Notes: generated from the sequence alone by a model not told the origin. A stretch of DNA of 64,000 nucleotides from Alkalicoccobacillus gibsonii (GCF_016798245.1 NZ_JAEUZA010000002.1:186001-250000); one strand, 5' to 3'; shown: positions 12,017 to 21,933, numbered from the stretch's first letter. A program made the numbers and translations.

Positions 12017-12949
12017 ATGGTGAAAAAAAGATACTTTTATTACATGCTCGTTTCGTTAAGTTTGTTGTGTGTCATAGCCGGATGCCATAAGCAAAGTTCA
12101 CAAGAGGAATTAGAACTTAAAATTGAAGAGGGTGAAAGGAATAACCAATCTGCTAATGTAGATACTTTAACCGAGAATTTTAGAGAACTAGAGGAAGAAT
12201 ACGATGCAAGACTTGGTATCTATGTAATAGATACAGCAAACAATCAAACCATCCAATATCGAGAAGACGATCGCTTTGCCTATACTTCTACATTTAAAGC
12301 CTTAGCCGCAGCTATCCTGCTACAGCAAAATTCGTTATCAGCATTAGATGAGGTAAGAACATATACTCAAGAAGACATTGTTACATATTCTCCGATCACA
12401 GAACAATATGTAAATGATGGCATGAGCTTAAAGGATATTGCTATAGCAGCAGTTCAATATAGTGATAATACAGCAGGAAACCTTTTATTTGAAGAATTAG
12501 GTGGACCAAAAGGGTTTGAAGAAGCTTTACGAGATAGTGGGGACACGACGACCATCCCCAGCCGTATTGAAACAGAATTAAACGAGGCGGTTCCAGGAGA
12601 TTCTAGAGATACAAGCACTCCAAAAGCGCTTGCTACGACGCTTGAGGTATTTGGATTGAGTGAATACCTTTCTGCTGATAAGCGAGAACTATTTATAGAG
12701 TGGTTAAAAGGAAATACAACAGGTGACTCTCTTATCCGTGCAGGTGTGCCAGAAAATTGGGAGGTTGGAGATAAAACAGGAGCTGGAGGATATGGGACCA
12801 GAAATGACATTGCGATTGTCTGGCCACCGGATCGTGAACCAATCGTAATGGCTATCTTGTCTAGTCGATCTGAGGAGGATGCTGATTACGATGATCAACT
12901 AATCGCAAAGGCTTCTAAATTAATTTCTCAGACATTCTATAACGAATAA
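12017..12949 (+). CDS. Class A beta-lactamase, lipoprotein form
   Basis: A 310-residue serine beta-lactamase that hydrolyses penicillins outside the cell. The signal peptide ends in VIAGC, so the enzyme is probably lipid-anchored at Cys23. All class A motifs are present: STFK 91-94, SDN 149-151, ETELN 185-189 (the general-base Glu) and KTG 253-255. The start at 12017 is set by TTGGAGG 6-7 bases upstream; the frame open from 11990 lacks a site. It is divergent from blaR1-blaI, and the promoter carries a BlaI operator, so it should be induced by beta-lactams. This looks like an intrinsic chromosomal system, since no mobile element is nearby. Confidence 0.97.
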   Translation: MVKKRYFYYMLVSLSLLCVIAGCHKQSSQEELELKIEEGERNNQSANVDTLTENFRELEEEYDARLGIYVIDTANNQTIQYREDDRFAYTSTFKALAAAILLQQNSLSALDEVRTYTQEDIVTYSPITEQYVNDGMSLKDIAIAAVQYSDNTAGNLLFEELGGPKGFEEALRDSGDTTTIPSRIETELNEAVPGDSRDTSTPKALATTLEVFGLSEYLSADKRELFIEWLKGNTTGDSLIRAGVPENWEVGDKTGAGGYGTRNDIAIVWPPDREPIVMAILSSRSEEDADYDDQLIAKASKLISQTFYNE

Positions 12950-12993
12950 TGTGTTTGTTTATATTTATAGATTTTATATAACTAAGTTTATAG

Positions 12994-13030
12994 GCTAGCT
13001 CTTTAATTTCATGGGGCTAGCATACTTTTG
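12994..13030 (+). terminator. Possible terminator after the beta-lactamase gene
   Basis: GCTAGCTC pairs with GGGCTAGC (one G-U) around a 12-base loop, but only a short T run follows (ACTTTTG). The rest of 12950-13264 shows nothing I recognise. Confidence 0.45.
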
Positions 13031-13264
13031 AAACTGTCCCTCGTCCTCTTATCTCAACGGAAAATACGAGTAACTCCCTTCATAGGAAGGTTGCTTAGCC
13101 ACCCAATAGAACTAAACAAATATTCCCTATCCTAAAAAAATTACATCATCCATGGAGAGCTTACATCAGATTGAATGAATGTGTTGAGCATATTGTGTAA
13201 TCATAAACTCAAGATTTTAGATCAAAATGATAGATGTCGTAAGAGTTCGAGCCAAATTGAGTCA

Positions 13265-13293
13265 TTGTTATGAAAACGTTAACATGCTATAGT
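13265..13293 (+). promoter_or_regulatory. Promoter with embedded CcpA cre site for the xyloside locus
   Basis: TTGTTA (13265-13270), 17 bases and TATAGT (13288-13293) form a good sigma-A promoter. The spacer contains TGAAAACGTTAACA (13271-13284), which fits every position of the cre consensus TGWAARCGYTWNCW. CcpA binding here would block RNA polymerase when preferred sugars are present, placing the locus under catabolite repression. Confidence 0.85.
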
Positions 13294-13412
13294 TAAGATA
13301 TGTCATTTTTGTCGAGATATCGTTGAATATCAATGCATAAGAAGTTCCTTTGTTGAGAAACTACATGGTTGTAGGTCGCAATTACGCTGTACAAAGGATG
13401 TGGAGTCTAGCG

Positions 13413-14168
13413 ATGGAGACAATTGTGTTAATTGGAGGGACTGGAACGGTCGGGCAGGCGCTCGCCAAGGGGCTTTCCCCACTTTATAAGGTGATAATTT
13501 TGGATTTAAACGATCCCAAAATAAACCAAACGAATGTTTATTTTCAGCATGCAAATGCGCTAAGTAAAAATGAATTAATCCAACATATACCGAGTAACTG
13601 TACAGCCTTAATTAATCTTTTAAATACAAATACACAAAACAGTCTTGATGAAACGCGCTTTCATGAAATGACGGATCTTTTCTTTCGGTCGAGCTATAAT
13701 GTGCTACAGGCTGCTGTAGAAAAGCAGGTGCCCAAAGTAATCTTTGCAAGTTCTAACCATGTAACAGATAGGTATGAGGAAGAGGGAAAATCCCAACTTA
13801 AAAGAGAAATAACAACGGATGATGTCCCAAAATCAAAGGGGTTGTATGGGGTACTTAAATATGCCTCAGAACAGTTAGGGATGCTATTTTCAGAACAACA
13901 AAACCTTTCTGTAGTAAATATACGAATTGGGTCGTTTCCGAAAGATGCATCAAAGCAAGCACTTATTGAGAATAAACGTCTACAGCATACCTTATTAACA
14001 GAGCAGGACCTGATTCAATACTTCCGGTTAGCTCTTGAATCAACGAGGAAAACAGGGACCTATTACGCTGTGTCAGATAATGAAGGGAAACCTTGGTCTA
14101 CTGACGGTGCGGAAAAAGAGCTTCATTTTCGCTCTTTACGAAATGCACAGGATGTATTAAAGGAATAA
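13413..14168 (+). CDS. NAD(P)-dependent short-chain dehydrogenase/epimerase, uronate dehydrogenase-like
   Basis: A 251-residue extended SDR protein. The Rossmann motif GGTGTVGQ is at about 7-14, FASSNHV carries the catalytic Ser region, and YGVLK is the Tyr-x3-Lys pair. The FASSNH...YGVLK combination is typical of uronate dehydrogenases and related NAD-dependent sugar oxidoreductases. The ATG at 13413 has GTGGAG 7 bases upstream; the longer frame from 13350 has none. It is the first gene behind the cre-controlled promoter, 25 bases before the AraC regulator, so a role in metabolising the imported hemicellulose-derived sugar is likely. Its true substrate is not shown by the sequence. Confidence 0.75.
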   Translation: METIVLIGGTGTVGQALAKGLSPLYKVIILDLNDPKINQTNVYFQHANALSKNELIQHIPSNCTALINLLNTNTQNSLDETRFHEMTDLFFRSSYNVLQAAVEKQVPKVIFASSNHVTDRYEEEGKSQLKREITTDDVPKSKGLYGVLKYASEQLGMLFSEQQNLSVVNIRIGSFPKDASKQALIENKRLQHTLLTEQDLIQYFRLALESTRKTGTYYAVSDNEGKPWSTDGAEKELHFRSLRNAQDVLKE

Positions 14169-14193
14169 GCCTTCGGAACAAGGGGGTAATGAA

Positions 14194-16533
14194 GTGAGAT
14201 ACAGTTACAAGGCAAGATTGATTTTGTATGGAGCACTTATTAGTATTATCCCCGTTCTAATTGTGGGGGTTTTTTCTTACAACCAGTCCATTAACCAAGT
14301 AGAAGAAAAGGTAAGTAATGAAAATGTTGAATTTATACAGCAAATGCGATCAAATATTGAACAGACTCTTTCAATTGTCAGCCATTCTGTAGATGTGTTA
14401 GTGGATTCACAAACAATTAATGAAGCCTTGAGGCGTCCATTGATTGCTGAAGATTTTAAATTATTGGATAACATGAAGGGTGACTTTATCCGCCTGCAAT
14501 CCCTTGGGACTAAAGTGGAAGAGGTTATCATGGTTAATACGGAGCAAAATTGGATTGTAAAGAATGATGGGTTAAAAAGGCTTGATCAACACAGTGACCT
14601 TGGAAACTATGAATCTCTTATGAATATTGAGAATGATATGGGCTGGGTTTTACTTAAGAATGATGAATTTAGTGATGATCTTATCAACCGAGAATGCGCT
14701 TATACGATTGGCTTAGTCAAAAAGCTCCCTGAAAAAACCATTAATAAAACGAGTATGGTATTAGCAAATATACCAATGTGTACGTTATTAGACATGATTG
14801 CGGATAATAATGGATTAGGCGAGAAATTTGTTCTCGACCGGAACGGAAACATACTTATAGATCAAAATATTGATAACATTGGCCAATCTCTTTTAGACAT
14901 TGGTTACAATCAAGGTCTGCCTAGTGAGCTTAAAGAGGTAGGACAGTATCAAACCGAAGTAAATGGGGACGAGCATGTGGTGACGTATGCAACTTCACCA
15001 GATAATAATTGGACGTATGTGTATAGTGCATCACTTAAGGAATTAACAAAAGAATCTAATGCGATTGGTTGGTTTACATTTATTATTGTTGCCAGTATTA
15101 TTCTTTTCTGCTTGCTTGCTGTGTGGGTGATCAGTCGAAACTTATATCGACCGATTAATAATTTGCTTCATCTAGCGAGACAGTCTCAATCGGTTCCTGT
15201 TACAGCAAATAACAATGACGTAGCGGAGATTGAACGTCATCTTAATGAGCTTTTTGATTCGAAAGCTGGATTGGAGAAAGATATACACAAACATTTAAAG
15301 CAATCTGTTCTATTTTTCCTTAGAAGCTATTACGAAGGGAAGACATTTGACCCGATTGAAGTAAATGAAAAGCGCAAAATTTATAAGCTTGATGAGAAAA
15401 TCGATTCTTGGGATACCATGACAATGATTATTCTTAGGTATGACTATGACCACCAATTAAAAGATGAGGAATTAAGTGTCCCACAAGACGAGTGGCATAC
15501 ATTTGCAATCAAAAACATTGTTGAAGAAGTCATTCAAGAGCCGAACCGCTTACCAACCGTCTGGAATGATCGATCTTTATTAATTCTGATTGGACAAGAA
15601 GGGTCTCCAGAAGAGATCAGTCAGTTTTCGTATAAGGTGACTGAGCTTATTCATGACTACATTGATAAGTATCTTAAATTACCAATTAGTATTGGGGTAA
15701 GTGAACCATTTACAGACTTTACGCATGCTCCTTCTGCTCTGCAGGAAGGAAAAGAAGCTTTAGCTCATCGTTTAAAGTATGAGCAAAATGTTGTCATATT
15801 CTATGAAAGTATTAAATCTAGATCAAGGAAAAAGCTGGCTGACTATCAATACCCTAAGAAGGTTGAAGGCGAGCTCATGCTAGCCTTACGAGAAGGGGAT
15901 TCGAGTAATGCCCATACATTATTTGATGATTGGATCAATAGTATTTTTGATAAAGCTGAATTTTTAGGGGAGTACCAGGTTTCATTTAATCAGCTGTTAA
16001 CAAAGTTGCTAAGACTTAGACAAGAAAGTGGCCTTTATCAAACAAAGCTTGAAGATCGGACTGAGGCAGACCTTTATAAGGAATTGCTTAAGTTGCATCG
16101 AAAAGAAGATGTGAGGGCATGGTTTAAAAAGAACTTATTAAAACCGTTGCTTGATCGGTTTAACACTATCCATGATTCACAATATCAACAGTTGGCCGAT
16201 CGAATGATTGTTTACGTACAAGAACACTATGATAAAGAATTAACACTCGAATCATGTGCTGCACATTTGCACTACAATGCGAATTATTTAAGTACTGTTT
16301 TTAAACAAAGTACTGGAAAAACATTTAGTGAGTACGTCACGTACTATCGTTTTGAAATGGCTAAACACTTTTTGTCAGAAACAACAAAACCAGTCAAAGA
16401 AATTGCGGAAAAGCTTCAATACAATAACTCTCAAAACTTTATTCGTTCATTTAAAAAACTTGAGGGGGTAACTCCAGGGCAATACCGTACAGACAATAGA
16501 CGTGACCATACGATTCATTCTAAAAATGGATAA
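14194..16533 (+). CDS. Membrane-bound AraC-family regulator with extracellular sensor domain
   Basis: A 779-residue one-component regulator. A first membrane helix (about 9-29) and a second (about 290-315) enclose an extracellular Cache-like sensor region. A long cytoplasmic part ends with an AraC DNA-binding domain (about 670-770): two helix-turn-helix motifs, LTLESCAAHLHYNANYLSTVF and VKEIAEKLQYNNSQNFIRSFK. This architecture is common beside LplABC/YtcP-type oligosaccharide ABC systems in Bacillales, where it senses sugar or the binding protein. The GTG start follows AGGGGGT. An ATG 6 bases earlier runs straight into a stop. It probably activates the SBP-permease-GH43 genes downstream. Confidence 0.9.
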   Translation: MRYSYKARLILYGALISIIPVLIVGVFSYNQSINQVEEKVSNENVEFIQQMRSNIEQTLSIVSHSVDVLVDSQTINEALRRPLIAEDFKLLDNMKGDFIRLQSLGTKVEEVIMVNTEQNWIVKNDGLKRLDQHSDLGNYESLMNIENDMGWVLLKNDEFSDDLINRECAYTIGLVKKLPEKTINKTSMVLANIPMCTLLDMIADNNGLGEKFVLDRNGNILIDQNIDNIGQSLLDIGYNQGLPSELKEVGQYQTEVNGDEHVVTYATSPDNNWTYVYSASLKELTKESNAIGWFTFIIVASIILFCLLAVWVISRNLYRPINNLLHLARQSQSVPVTANNNDVAEIERHLNELFDSKAGLEKDIHKHLKQSVLFFLRSYYEGKTFDPIEVNEKRKIYKLDEKIDSWDTMTMIILRYDYDHQLKDEELSVPQDEWHTFAIKNIVEEVIQEPNRLPTVWNDRSLLILIGQEGSPEEISQFSYKVTELIHDYIDKYLKLPISIGVSEPFTDFTHAPSALQEGKEALAHRLKYEQNVVIFYESIKSRSRKKLADYQYPKKVEGELMLALREGDSSNAHTLFDDWINSIFDKAEFLGEYQVSFNQLLTKLLRLRQESGLYQTKLEDRTEADLYKELLKLHRKEDVRAWFKKNLLKPLLDRFNTIHDSQYQQLADRMIVYVQEHYDKELTLESCAAHLHYNANYLSTVFKQSTGKTFSEYVTYYRFEMAKHFLSETTKPVKEIAEKLQYNNSQNFIRSFKKLEGVTPGQYRTDNRRDHTIHSKNG

Positions 16534-16551
16534 AAATGAAAAGTTAAAAGA

Positions 16552-16596
16552 TTAGGTTCGTGTAACCCATATGTAACAAGGGTTACACGAACCTAA
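16552..16596. repeat. Perfect 17-bp inverted repeat between regulator and binding-protein gene
   Basis: The arm TTAGGTTCGTGTAACCC (16552-16568) is matched exactly by GGGTTACACGAACCTAA (16580-16596), with an 11-base loop. No clean T run follows, only AT-rich sequence and TTTTT about 20 bases later. It may be a terminator for the AraC gene, a stabilising hairpin for the abundant binding-protein mRNA, or an operator. Confidence 0.8.
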
Positions 16597-16694
16597 TAAA
16601 ATGATTATTAATGTTTTTCAATTAAGGCACTACACTTTGAGTAGGTTTTTAACAGAGCTTAGGAGCCAATAGACAGAATATTCGGGAGGAATGT

Positions 16695-18203
16695 ATGAAA
16701 AAAATGAAGAGGGCGGTAGTCTGTACAAGTGTCTTAGTTGGAATGTTAGGTTTAGTTGGTTGCAGTCAAAATGAAAGCGCTTCCGAAGGCGGTAATTCGA
16801 ATGCTTCTCAAGGAGAATCGAAACCAATCTCAATCATGGCAGTGCTTCACACACCTGAAGTGCCAGATAAAAAAATCCAAAATATGATTGAAGAAAATAC
16901 GGATACAACGTTAGATATCCAATGGGTTCCACAAAACAACTATGAAGAACGCTTGAATGCAGCGTTTGCTACCGGCACTTTACCTCAAGTTATATACGTT
17001 TCCGGTCCTGAAATGTTCTATGAGGCCCTAAGAGATGATCAATTCTGGGAAATCGGACCTTATTTAGATGAGTTTGAAAATCTGAAAAATTTAAAGCCAG
17101 ACGTGTTATCAAATATGGAGTTTGAAGGCAAGTTGTATTCAATCTATCAAGGGAGACCTTTATCAAGACAAGGAATCATCTATCGTAAAGATTGGGCAGA
17201 CGAATTAGGTCTTGAAGCTCCTACAACTACTGATGAAGTATATGAGATGCTCAGAGCTTTCACCGAAGATGATCCCGATGGAAATGGTCGAGACGATACA
17301 TTTGGGTTAACGGACCGAAATGAATTACAGTATGGGGCATTTAAATCTGTTGCTTCGTGGTTCGGGACACCAAACCAGTGGGGTGAAAAAGACGGGAAAA
17401 TCACACCAGAATTTATGTTTGATGAGTATAAAGAGACGTTAGACTTCTTTAGAGATCTTCATGAGAACGGTTACATTAATCAGGATTTCCCTGTAACAAG
17501 TAAAACAGATCAACAGGATTTGCTTAAAACAGGAAAAGCCGGAATGTATATTGGTTCAATGGGTGACGTTGAAACATTGTACAGAGATGCGACTGACCTA
17601 AACCCTGATGTTGAATTTGATGTTCATAACTATGTGGAAGGACCTGATGGTGAGTATGGGATTTGGTCGATTCCAGGCTACAGCAGAATGCTGTTATTCC
17701 CTCGTTCTTCTGTAGAAACAGAAGAGGAATTGAAGCACATCCTTAACTTCTATGATCAGATGATGGATCCTGAGAATATGAACCTCATGACATGGGGCGT
17801 TGAAGGGGAGCATTATGAAATTGAAGATGGAAAAGCACAATCAATCGCTGATAACCAGCAAGCGAATGATCGAGAAGTAAAACCTTACCTGTCTCTTGAG
17901 ATTGGTGAGCCAGAAACAACGGGTAAATACGAAGGTTTATCTAAGTATGAGCCAAAGACAAAAGCAACAGAGCTAGAGAAGGATAATGAAGATTACTTAA
18001 TACCAGATTTATCTGTTGGTTTAGTGTCAGATACGTATGTACAAAACGGTGATCGCCTACAAGGAATCATTGATGATGCCACATATAAGTACATGCTTGG
18101 ACAAATTGATGAAGCTGGATTTGACTCTGCCGTTGACAATTGGTTGAACCAAGGTGGTCAAGATATGATTGATGAGTATACAGAGGCATATAACGCTCAG
18201 TAA
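16695..18203 (+). CDS. Sugar ABC transporter substrate-binding lipoprotein, LplA type (copy 1)
   Basis: A 502-residue extracellular binding protein of the family 1 solute-binding group. The signal peptide ends in LVGC, followed by a Ser/Asn/Gly-rich linker, so it is lipid-anchored. The body contains PDKKIQNMIEE, NAAFATGTLPQV and FDPDGNGRDDT-like segments typical of LplA/YtcQ proteins. GGGAGG precedes the ATG. It is a close paralogue of the next gene, with long identical stretches, and both lie before one permease pair. The context (GH43, Gfo/Idh) suggests xylo-oligosaccharides or related hemicellulose fragments. Confidence 0.92.
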   Translation: MKKMKRAVVCTSVLVGMLGLVGCSQNESASEGGNSNASQGESKPISIMAVLHTPEVPDKKIQNMIEENTDTTLDIQWVPQNNYEERLNAAFATGTLPQVIYVSGPEMFYEALRDDQFWEIGPYLDEFENLKNLKPDVLSNMEFEGKLYSIYQGRPLSRQGIIYRKDWADELGLEAPTTTDEVYEMLRAFTEDDPDGNGRDDTFGLTDRNELQYGAFKSVASWFGTPNQWGEKDGKITPEFMFDEYKETLDFFRDLHENGYINQDFPVTSKTDQQDLLKTGKAGMYIGSMGDVETLYRDATDLNPDVEFDVHNYVEGPDGEYGIWSIPGYSRMLLFPRSSVETEEELKHILNFYDQMMDPENMNLMTWGVEGEHYEIEDGKAQSIADNQQANDREVKPYLSLEIGEPETTGKYEGLSKYEPKTKATELEKDNEDYLIPDLSVGLVSDTYVQNGDRLQGIIDDATYKYMLGQIDEAGFDSAVDNWLNQGGQDMIDEYTEAYNAQ

Positions 18204-18517
18204 GAAGTTTCTAGTGAAGTCCGTGGAAATGGTTATATCATGGTATGTTTTAGGAAGGACATCTCTTTTAAAGAGATGTCCTTTGCATGTTCAAGTTGAT
18301 TTTTTCAAAGTGACTAAAGTTCATCTATTCGTTGTTTAGATCATAATCTGCAAAGTAACCCTAGTAATCATTAAACCATATGTCAGCTCAAACCCTTATC
18401 CTATCTAGAAAAAACCAACCAATGCAATGATTATTCTCAATATGTTCATTGCTCGTTACACTAAGTCTAAGCTTAAAAAGCCAAACGAAAAGTCACCTGA
18501 GAAAGTGAGGAATTACA
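18204..18517 (+). other. Intergenic region between the two binding-protein genes, with hairpin
   Basis: Bases 18255-18283 form a near-perfect hairpin (AAGGACATCTCTTT with AAAGAGATGTCCTT), followed by a T-rich stretch from about 18297. It may end most transcripts after copy 1. I see no clear promoter for copy 2 in the rest of the region. Confidence 0.6.
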
Positions 18518-20017
18518 TTGAAGAGAACTAAGAAGGTCGTACTATATGCAGGAGTCTGTGTAGGGCTAGTAGGGTTAACTGCCTGTAATCAAAATGAAAG
18601 CGCTTCATCTGAAGGTGGAGGAGCAAGTGATGGGCCCATTACAATGATGGCTACATTGCATACGCCTGAGGTGCCGGATAAAAAAATCCAAAATATGATT
18701 GAAGAAGCAACAGGTGCAACACTCGATATTCAATGGGTACCAGGGGATAATTACGACGAGCGATTAAATGCAGCGTTCGCAACAGGTACACTCCCTCAAG
18801 TTGTGTCCATCCAGAATCCAGATCTTTTTATCGGAGCAATCCAAGATGATCAATTCTGGGAAGTTGGACCTTACTTAGAAGAATACGAGAATCTAAGCAA
18901 ATTAAAGCCTGAGATTCTAGAGAACTCAAAGATTGATGGAAAGATTTATTCTATTTATCAAGGAAGACCGTTATCAAGATCAGGAATTATTTATCGTAAG
19001 GATTGGGCTGATAACTTAGGTCTTGAAGCGCCAACAAACATTGATGAAGTGTATGAGATGGCTCGCGCCTTTACGGAAGACGATCCTGATGGGAATGGCA
19101 GAGACGATACGATTGGAATTACAGACCGTAATGACATGCAGTATGGTGCATTTAAAGCGATAGCTTCATGGCATGGTACTCCAAATGATTGGGGAATCAA
19201 GGATGGAGTCGTTACACCGGAATTTATGTTTGATGAGTATATGGATACGTTAAATTATATTAAAGACATTCATGAAAACGGATACATGAATCAAGATTTC
19301 CCTGTAACAAGTAAAACGGATCAACAGGATATGTTTAAGACAGGAAAGGCAGGAATTTACATTGGATCAATGGGTGACGTTGAAACCATTTATCGTGACG
19401 CGGTTGCCTTAAATCCTGATGTAGAACTGGATGTTCACAATTATGTTGAAGGTCCAGACGGTGAATATGGAATCTGGTCTATTCCTGGATATGGAAGCTT
19501 AATGATGTTCCCGAAATCAGCTGTTAAAACAGAGGATGAGCTTAAGAAAATCCTTGATTTCTTTGACAATTTGATGGATACCGACACAATGAATACTCTT
19601 GTATGGGGAGTAGAAGATGAGCATTATACAGTAGAAGATGGACTCGCCAAAACGATTGCTGAAAACCAGCAAGCTGCTGACCGTGAAGTGAAACCATATC
19701 TTTCGATTGAAATTGGTGAAGCCGAAACAAGTGGACGTTATGAAGGATATTCTGATTATCCACCTAAAACAAAAGCAACTGAGCTTGAAAAAGATAACGA
19801 GCAGTATTTGATTCAAGACGCATCCATTGGATTGCATTCAGATGAATATATCCAAAACGGTGAGCGACTTCAATCAATTATCCAAGATGCCACGTATCAG
19901 TACATTCTTGGACAAATTGATGAGGATGGATTTAATAAAGCTGTCGACAACTGGAAAAATCAAGGTGGACAAACAATTATGGACGAGTATACAGAGTCTT
20001 ATAACGAATTAAACTAA
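18518..20017 (+). CDS. Sugar ABC transporter substrate-binding lipoprotein, LplA type (copy 2)
   Basis: A 499-residue paralogue of copy 1, alignable along its whole length without large gaps. The signal peptide ends in LTAC. The start is TTG at 18518 with GTGAGG 7 bases upstream; no ATG fits the signal peptide. The segments PDKKIQNMIEE, NAAFATGTLPQVV and TSKTDQQDMFKTGKAG are shared with copy 1, while the linker and surface regions differ. The permeases follow after 48 bases, so this copy is the more direct partner. The duplicated receptors may widen the range of oligosaccharides accepted by one transporter. Confidence 0.92.
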   Translation: MKRTKKVVLYAGVCVGLVGLTACNQNESASSEGGGASDGPITMMATLHTPEVPDKKIQNMIEEATGATLDIQWVPGDNYDERLNAAFATGTLPQVVSIQNPDLFIGAIQDDQFWEVGPYLEEYENLSKLKPEILENSKIDGKIYSIYQGRPLSRSGIIYRKDWADNLGLEAPTNIDEVYEMARAFTEDDPDGNGRDDTIGITDRNDMQYGAFKAIASWHGTPNDWGIKDGVVTPEFMFDEYMDTLNYIKDIHENGYMNQDFPVTSKTDQQDMFKTGKAGIYIGSMGDVETIYRDAVALNPDVELDVHNYVEGPDGEYGIWSIPGYGSLMMFPKSAVKTEDELKKILDFFDNLMDTDTMNTLVWGVEDEHYTVEDGLAKTIAENQQAADREVKPYLSIEIGEAETSGRYEGYSDYPPKTKATELEKDNEQYLIQDASIGLHSDEYIQNGERLQSIIQDATYQYILGQIDEDGFNKAVDNWKNQGGQTIMDEYTESYNELN

Positions 20018-20065
20018 TCACATTTAGGAGCAGGAAACTGCTCCTTACAATGAAAGGGGTGTAGT

Positions 20066-21028
20066 ATGGCTAGTCAAGTTTCTTTAGAACCTAATCAAAA
20101 AGTAAACCTTAAAGCGGCCAGGCGTAAGGAACGGTTAAAGAACTTAAAGAAAAATAAGCTGATCTACTTAATGATTGCTCCCGGTATTTTGTACTTTCTA
20201 GTTTACAAATACCTACCTATGTATGGTTTGATTATTGCATTTCAAGACTACAAGCCGTATCTCGGAATTAGTGGAAGCCCTTGGGTTGGTTTTGCACACT
20301 TTGAACGATTATTCCAAGACCCTGACTTCTGGATGATCTTTAAGAATACGATTGTCTTGTTTATCTTACAATTGGTCATTGCTTTCCCGATACCGATTAT
20401 TTTGGCTCTAATGCTGAATGAATTAAGACATCAAGTTTACAAAAAGAGTATCCAGACACTTATCTACATTCCTCACTTTATGTCATGGGTAGTCATCGTT
20501 TCAATCAGTTATGTGATGCTGACATTAGACGGTGGAATCATTAACAGTTTATTACGAGCAATGGGCTTTGGTCCGATCAACTTCCTTTTAAGTGAAGAAT
20601 GGTTCAGACCGATGTACATTTTACAAATTATTTGGCGTGAATCAGGTTGGGGAACAATCATCTTCCTAGCAGCGATAGCTGGAGTTGATCCACAGCTGTA
20701 TGAAGCCGCTAAAATTGATGGGGCTAGTCGTTTAAGACAGATTTGGCATATTACGCTTCCATCTATCAGAAGCGTTATCATTATTCTATTGATTCTTAAA
20801 ATTGGTGATGTACTGGAGTTAGGTTTTGAGCATGTGTATCTACTTCTTAACTCTTCTAACCGAGCCGTAGCAGAGATCTTTGATACGTACGTCTTTACCG
20901 CGGGTCTGCAGCAAGGACAATTTAGTTATAGTACAGCAGTAGGTTTCTTTAAAGGAATAGTCGGCCTCATCCTTGTTATTGGTGCTAATAAATTGGCCAA
21001 AAAATACGGCGAAGAGGGCGTTTATTAG
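20066..21028 (+). CDS. Sugar ABC transporter permease, LplB type
   Basis: A 320-residue inner-membrane permease of the LplB family with about six helices. A basic N-terminus (LKAARRKERLKNLKKNK) precedes the first helix. LYEAAKIDGASRL is the EAA loop that contacts the ATPase. AAAGGGG lies before the ATG. It pairs with the LplC-type permease 14 bases downstream. No ATPase gene is in the locus, as is usual for this group in Bacillaceae, where a shared MsmX-like ATPase powers several sugar systems. Confidence 0.94.
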   Translation: MASQVSLEPNQKVNLKAARRKERLKNLKKNKLIYLMIAPGILYFLVYKYLPMYGLIIAFQDYKPYLGISGSPWVGFAHFERLFQDPDFWMIFKNTIVLFILQLVIAFPIPIILALMLNELRHQVYKKSIQTLIYIPHFMSWVVIVSISYVMLTLDGGIINSLLRAMGFGPINFLLSEEWFRPMYILQIIWRESGWGTIIFLAAIAGVDPQLYEAAKIDGASRLRQIWHITLPSIRSVIIILLILKIGDVLELGFEHVYLLLNSSNRAVAEIFDTYVFTAGLQQGQFSYSTAVGFFKGIVGLILVIGANKLAKKYGEEGVY

Positions 21029-21042
21029 AAAGGAGTACACAT

Positions 21043-21918
21043 ATGGTAGGCGAAAAAAGTATTTCAAACCGATTGTTTTCAGGGGCTAATGCCTTCATTC
21101 TCGGCGTAATAGCACTTTTGTGTGTACTTCCTTTTGTACACGTTATTGGTAGCTCCTTCGCGACGAGTGCAGAAATTGCTTCAAGAAGCTTTTTAATCTT
21201 TCCAACAACTTTTAGTTTGGATGCATATCGATATATTTTCTCTACAGATACCATCATGACGGCAATGCTTGTCTCAATTGGAGTCACACTTGGAGGAACA
21301 GCTTGGAGTATGTTCCTTTCTGTTCTCACAGCCTATGGATTATCAAGAAGAGACCTGGTTGGTAGACGTTTCATTATGTTCTTTATTATCTTCACTATGC
21401 TTTTTAACGGGGGAATGATTCCTACATTCCTAGTTGTTCAGCAGACTGGACTAATGAATAGTTTGCTAGCGCTTGTAATTCCGGTTTCAATTAATGCCTT
21501 TAACATGATCATCCTGAGAAGTTTCTTTATGAATCTTCCAGCTGGTTTAGAAGAATCAGCAAAGATTGATGGCTGTAACGATTTCGGTGTATTGTTCCGC
21601 ATCGTGCTTCCATGTTCAATGCCCGCAATTGCAACGATATCGTTGTTCTATGCGGTGACGTACTGGAACACTTACATGCACGCGATTCTTTATTTAAATG
21701 ACGCTTCAAAGTGGCCGGTTCAGGTTCTACTTAGACAGGTCGTTGTTTTAGCTTCTGGTTTAAGCTATGACGGATCTGAATATACAGATGTTCCACCACC
21801 AGAGATCGCTGTTAAGATGGCGGTTATTGTAGTAGCGACGATTCCGGTGCTTATGGTGTATCCATTCCTGCAAAAGTATTTTGCAAAGGGTGCACTGATT
21901 GGTTCAATGAAAGGTTAA
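21043..21918 (+). CDS. Sugar ABC transporter permease, LplC/YtcP type
   Basis: A 291-residue inner-membrane permease, the second half of the transporter channel. It has about six helices, the MLFNGGMIPTFL segment, the EAA loop (LEESAKIDGCND) and the family C-terminus VYPFLQKYFAKG. AGAAAGGAG precedes the ATG. It is followed after 15 bases by the GH43 gene, so import and hydrolysis are co-transcribed. It is a paralogue of the partial permease at the window start. Confidence 0.94.
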   Translation: MVGEKSISNRLFSGANAFILGVIALLCVLPFVHVIGSSFATSAEIASRSFLIFPTTFSLDAYRYIFSTDTIMTAMLVSIGVTLGGTAWSMFLSVLTAYGLSRRDLVGRRFIMFFIIFTMLFNGGMIPTFLVVQQTGLMNSLLALVIPVSINAFNMIILRSFFMNLPAGLEESAKIDGCNDFGVLFRIVLPCSMPAIATISLFYAVTYWNTYMHAILYLNDASKWPVQVLLRQVVVLASGLSYDGSEYTDVPPPEIAVKMAVIVVATIPVLMVYPFLQKYFAKGALIGSMKG

Positions 21919-21933
21919 TAGAAGGAGGCAATT

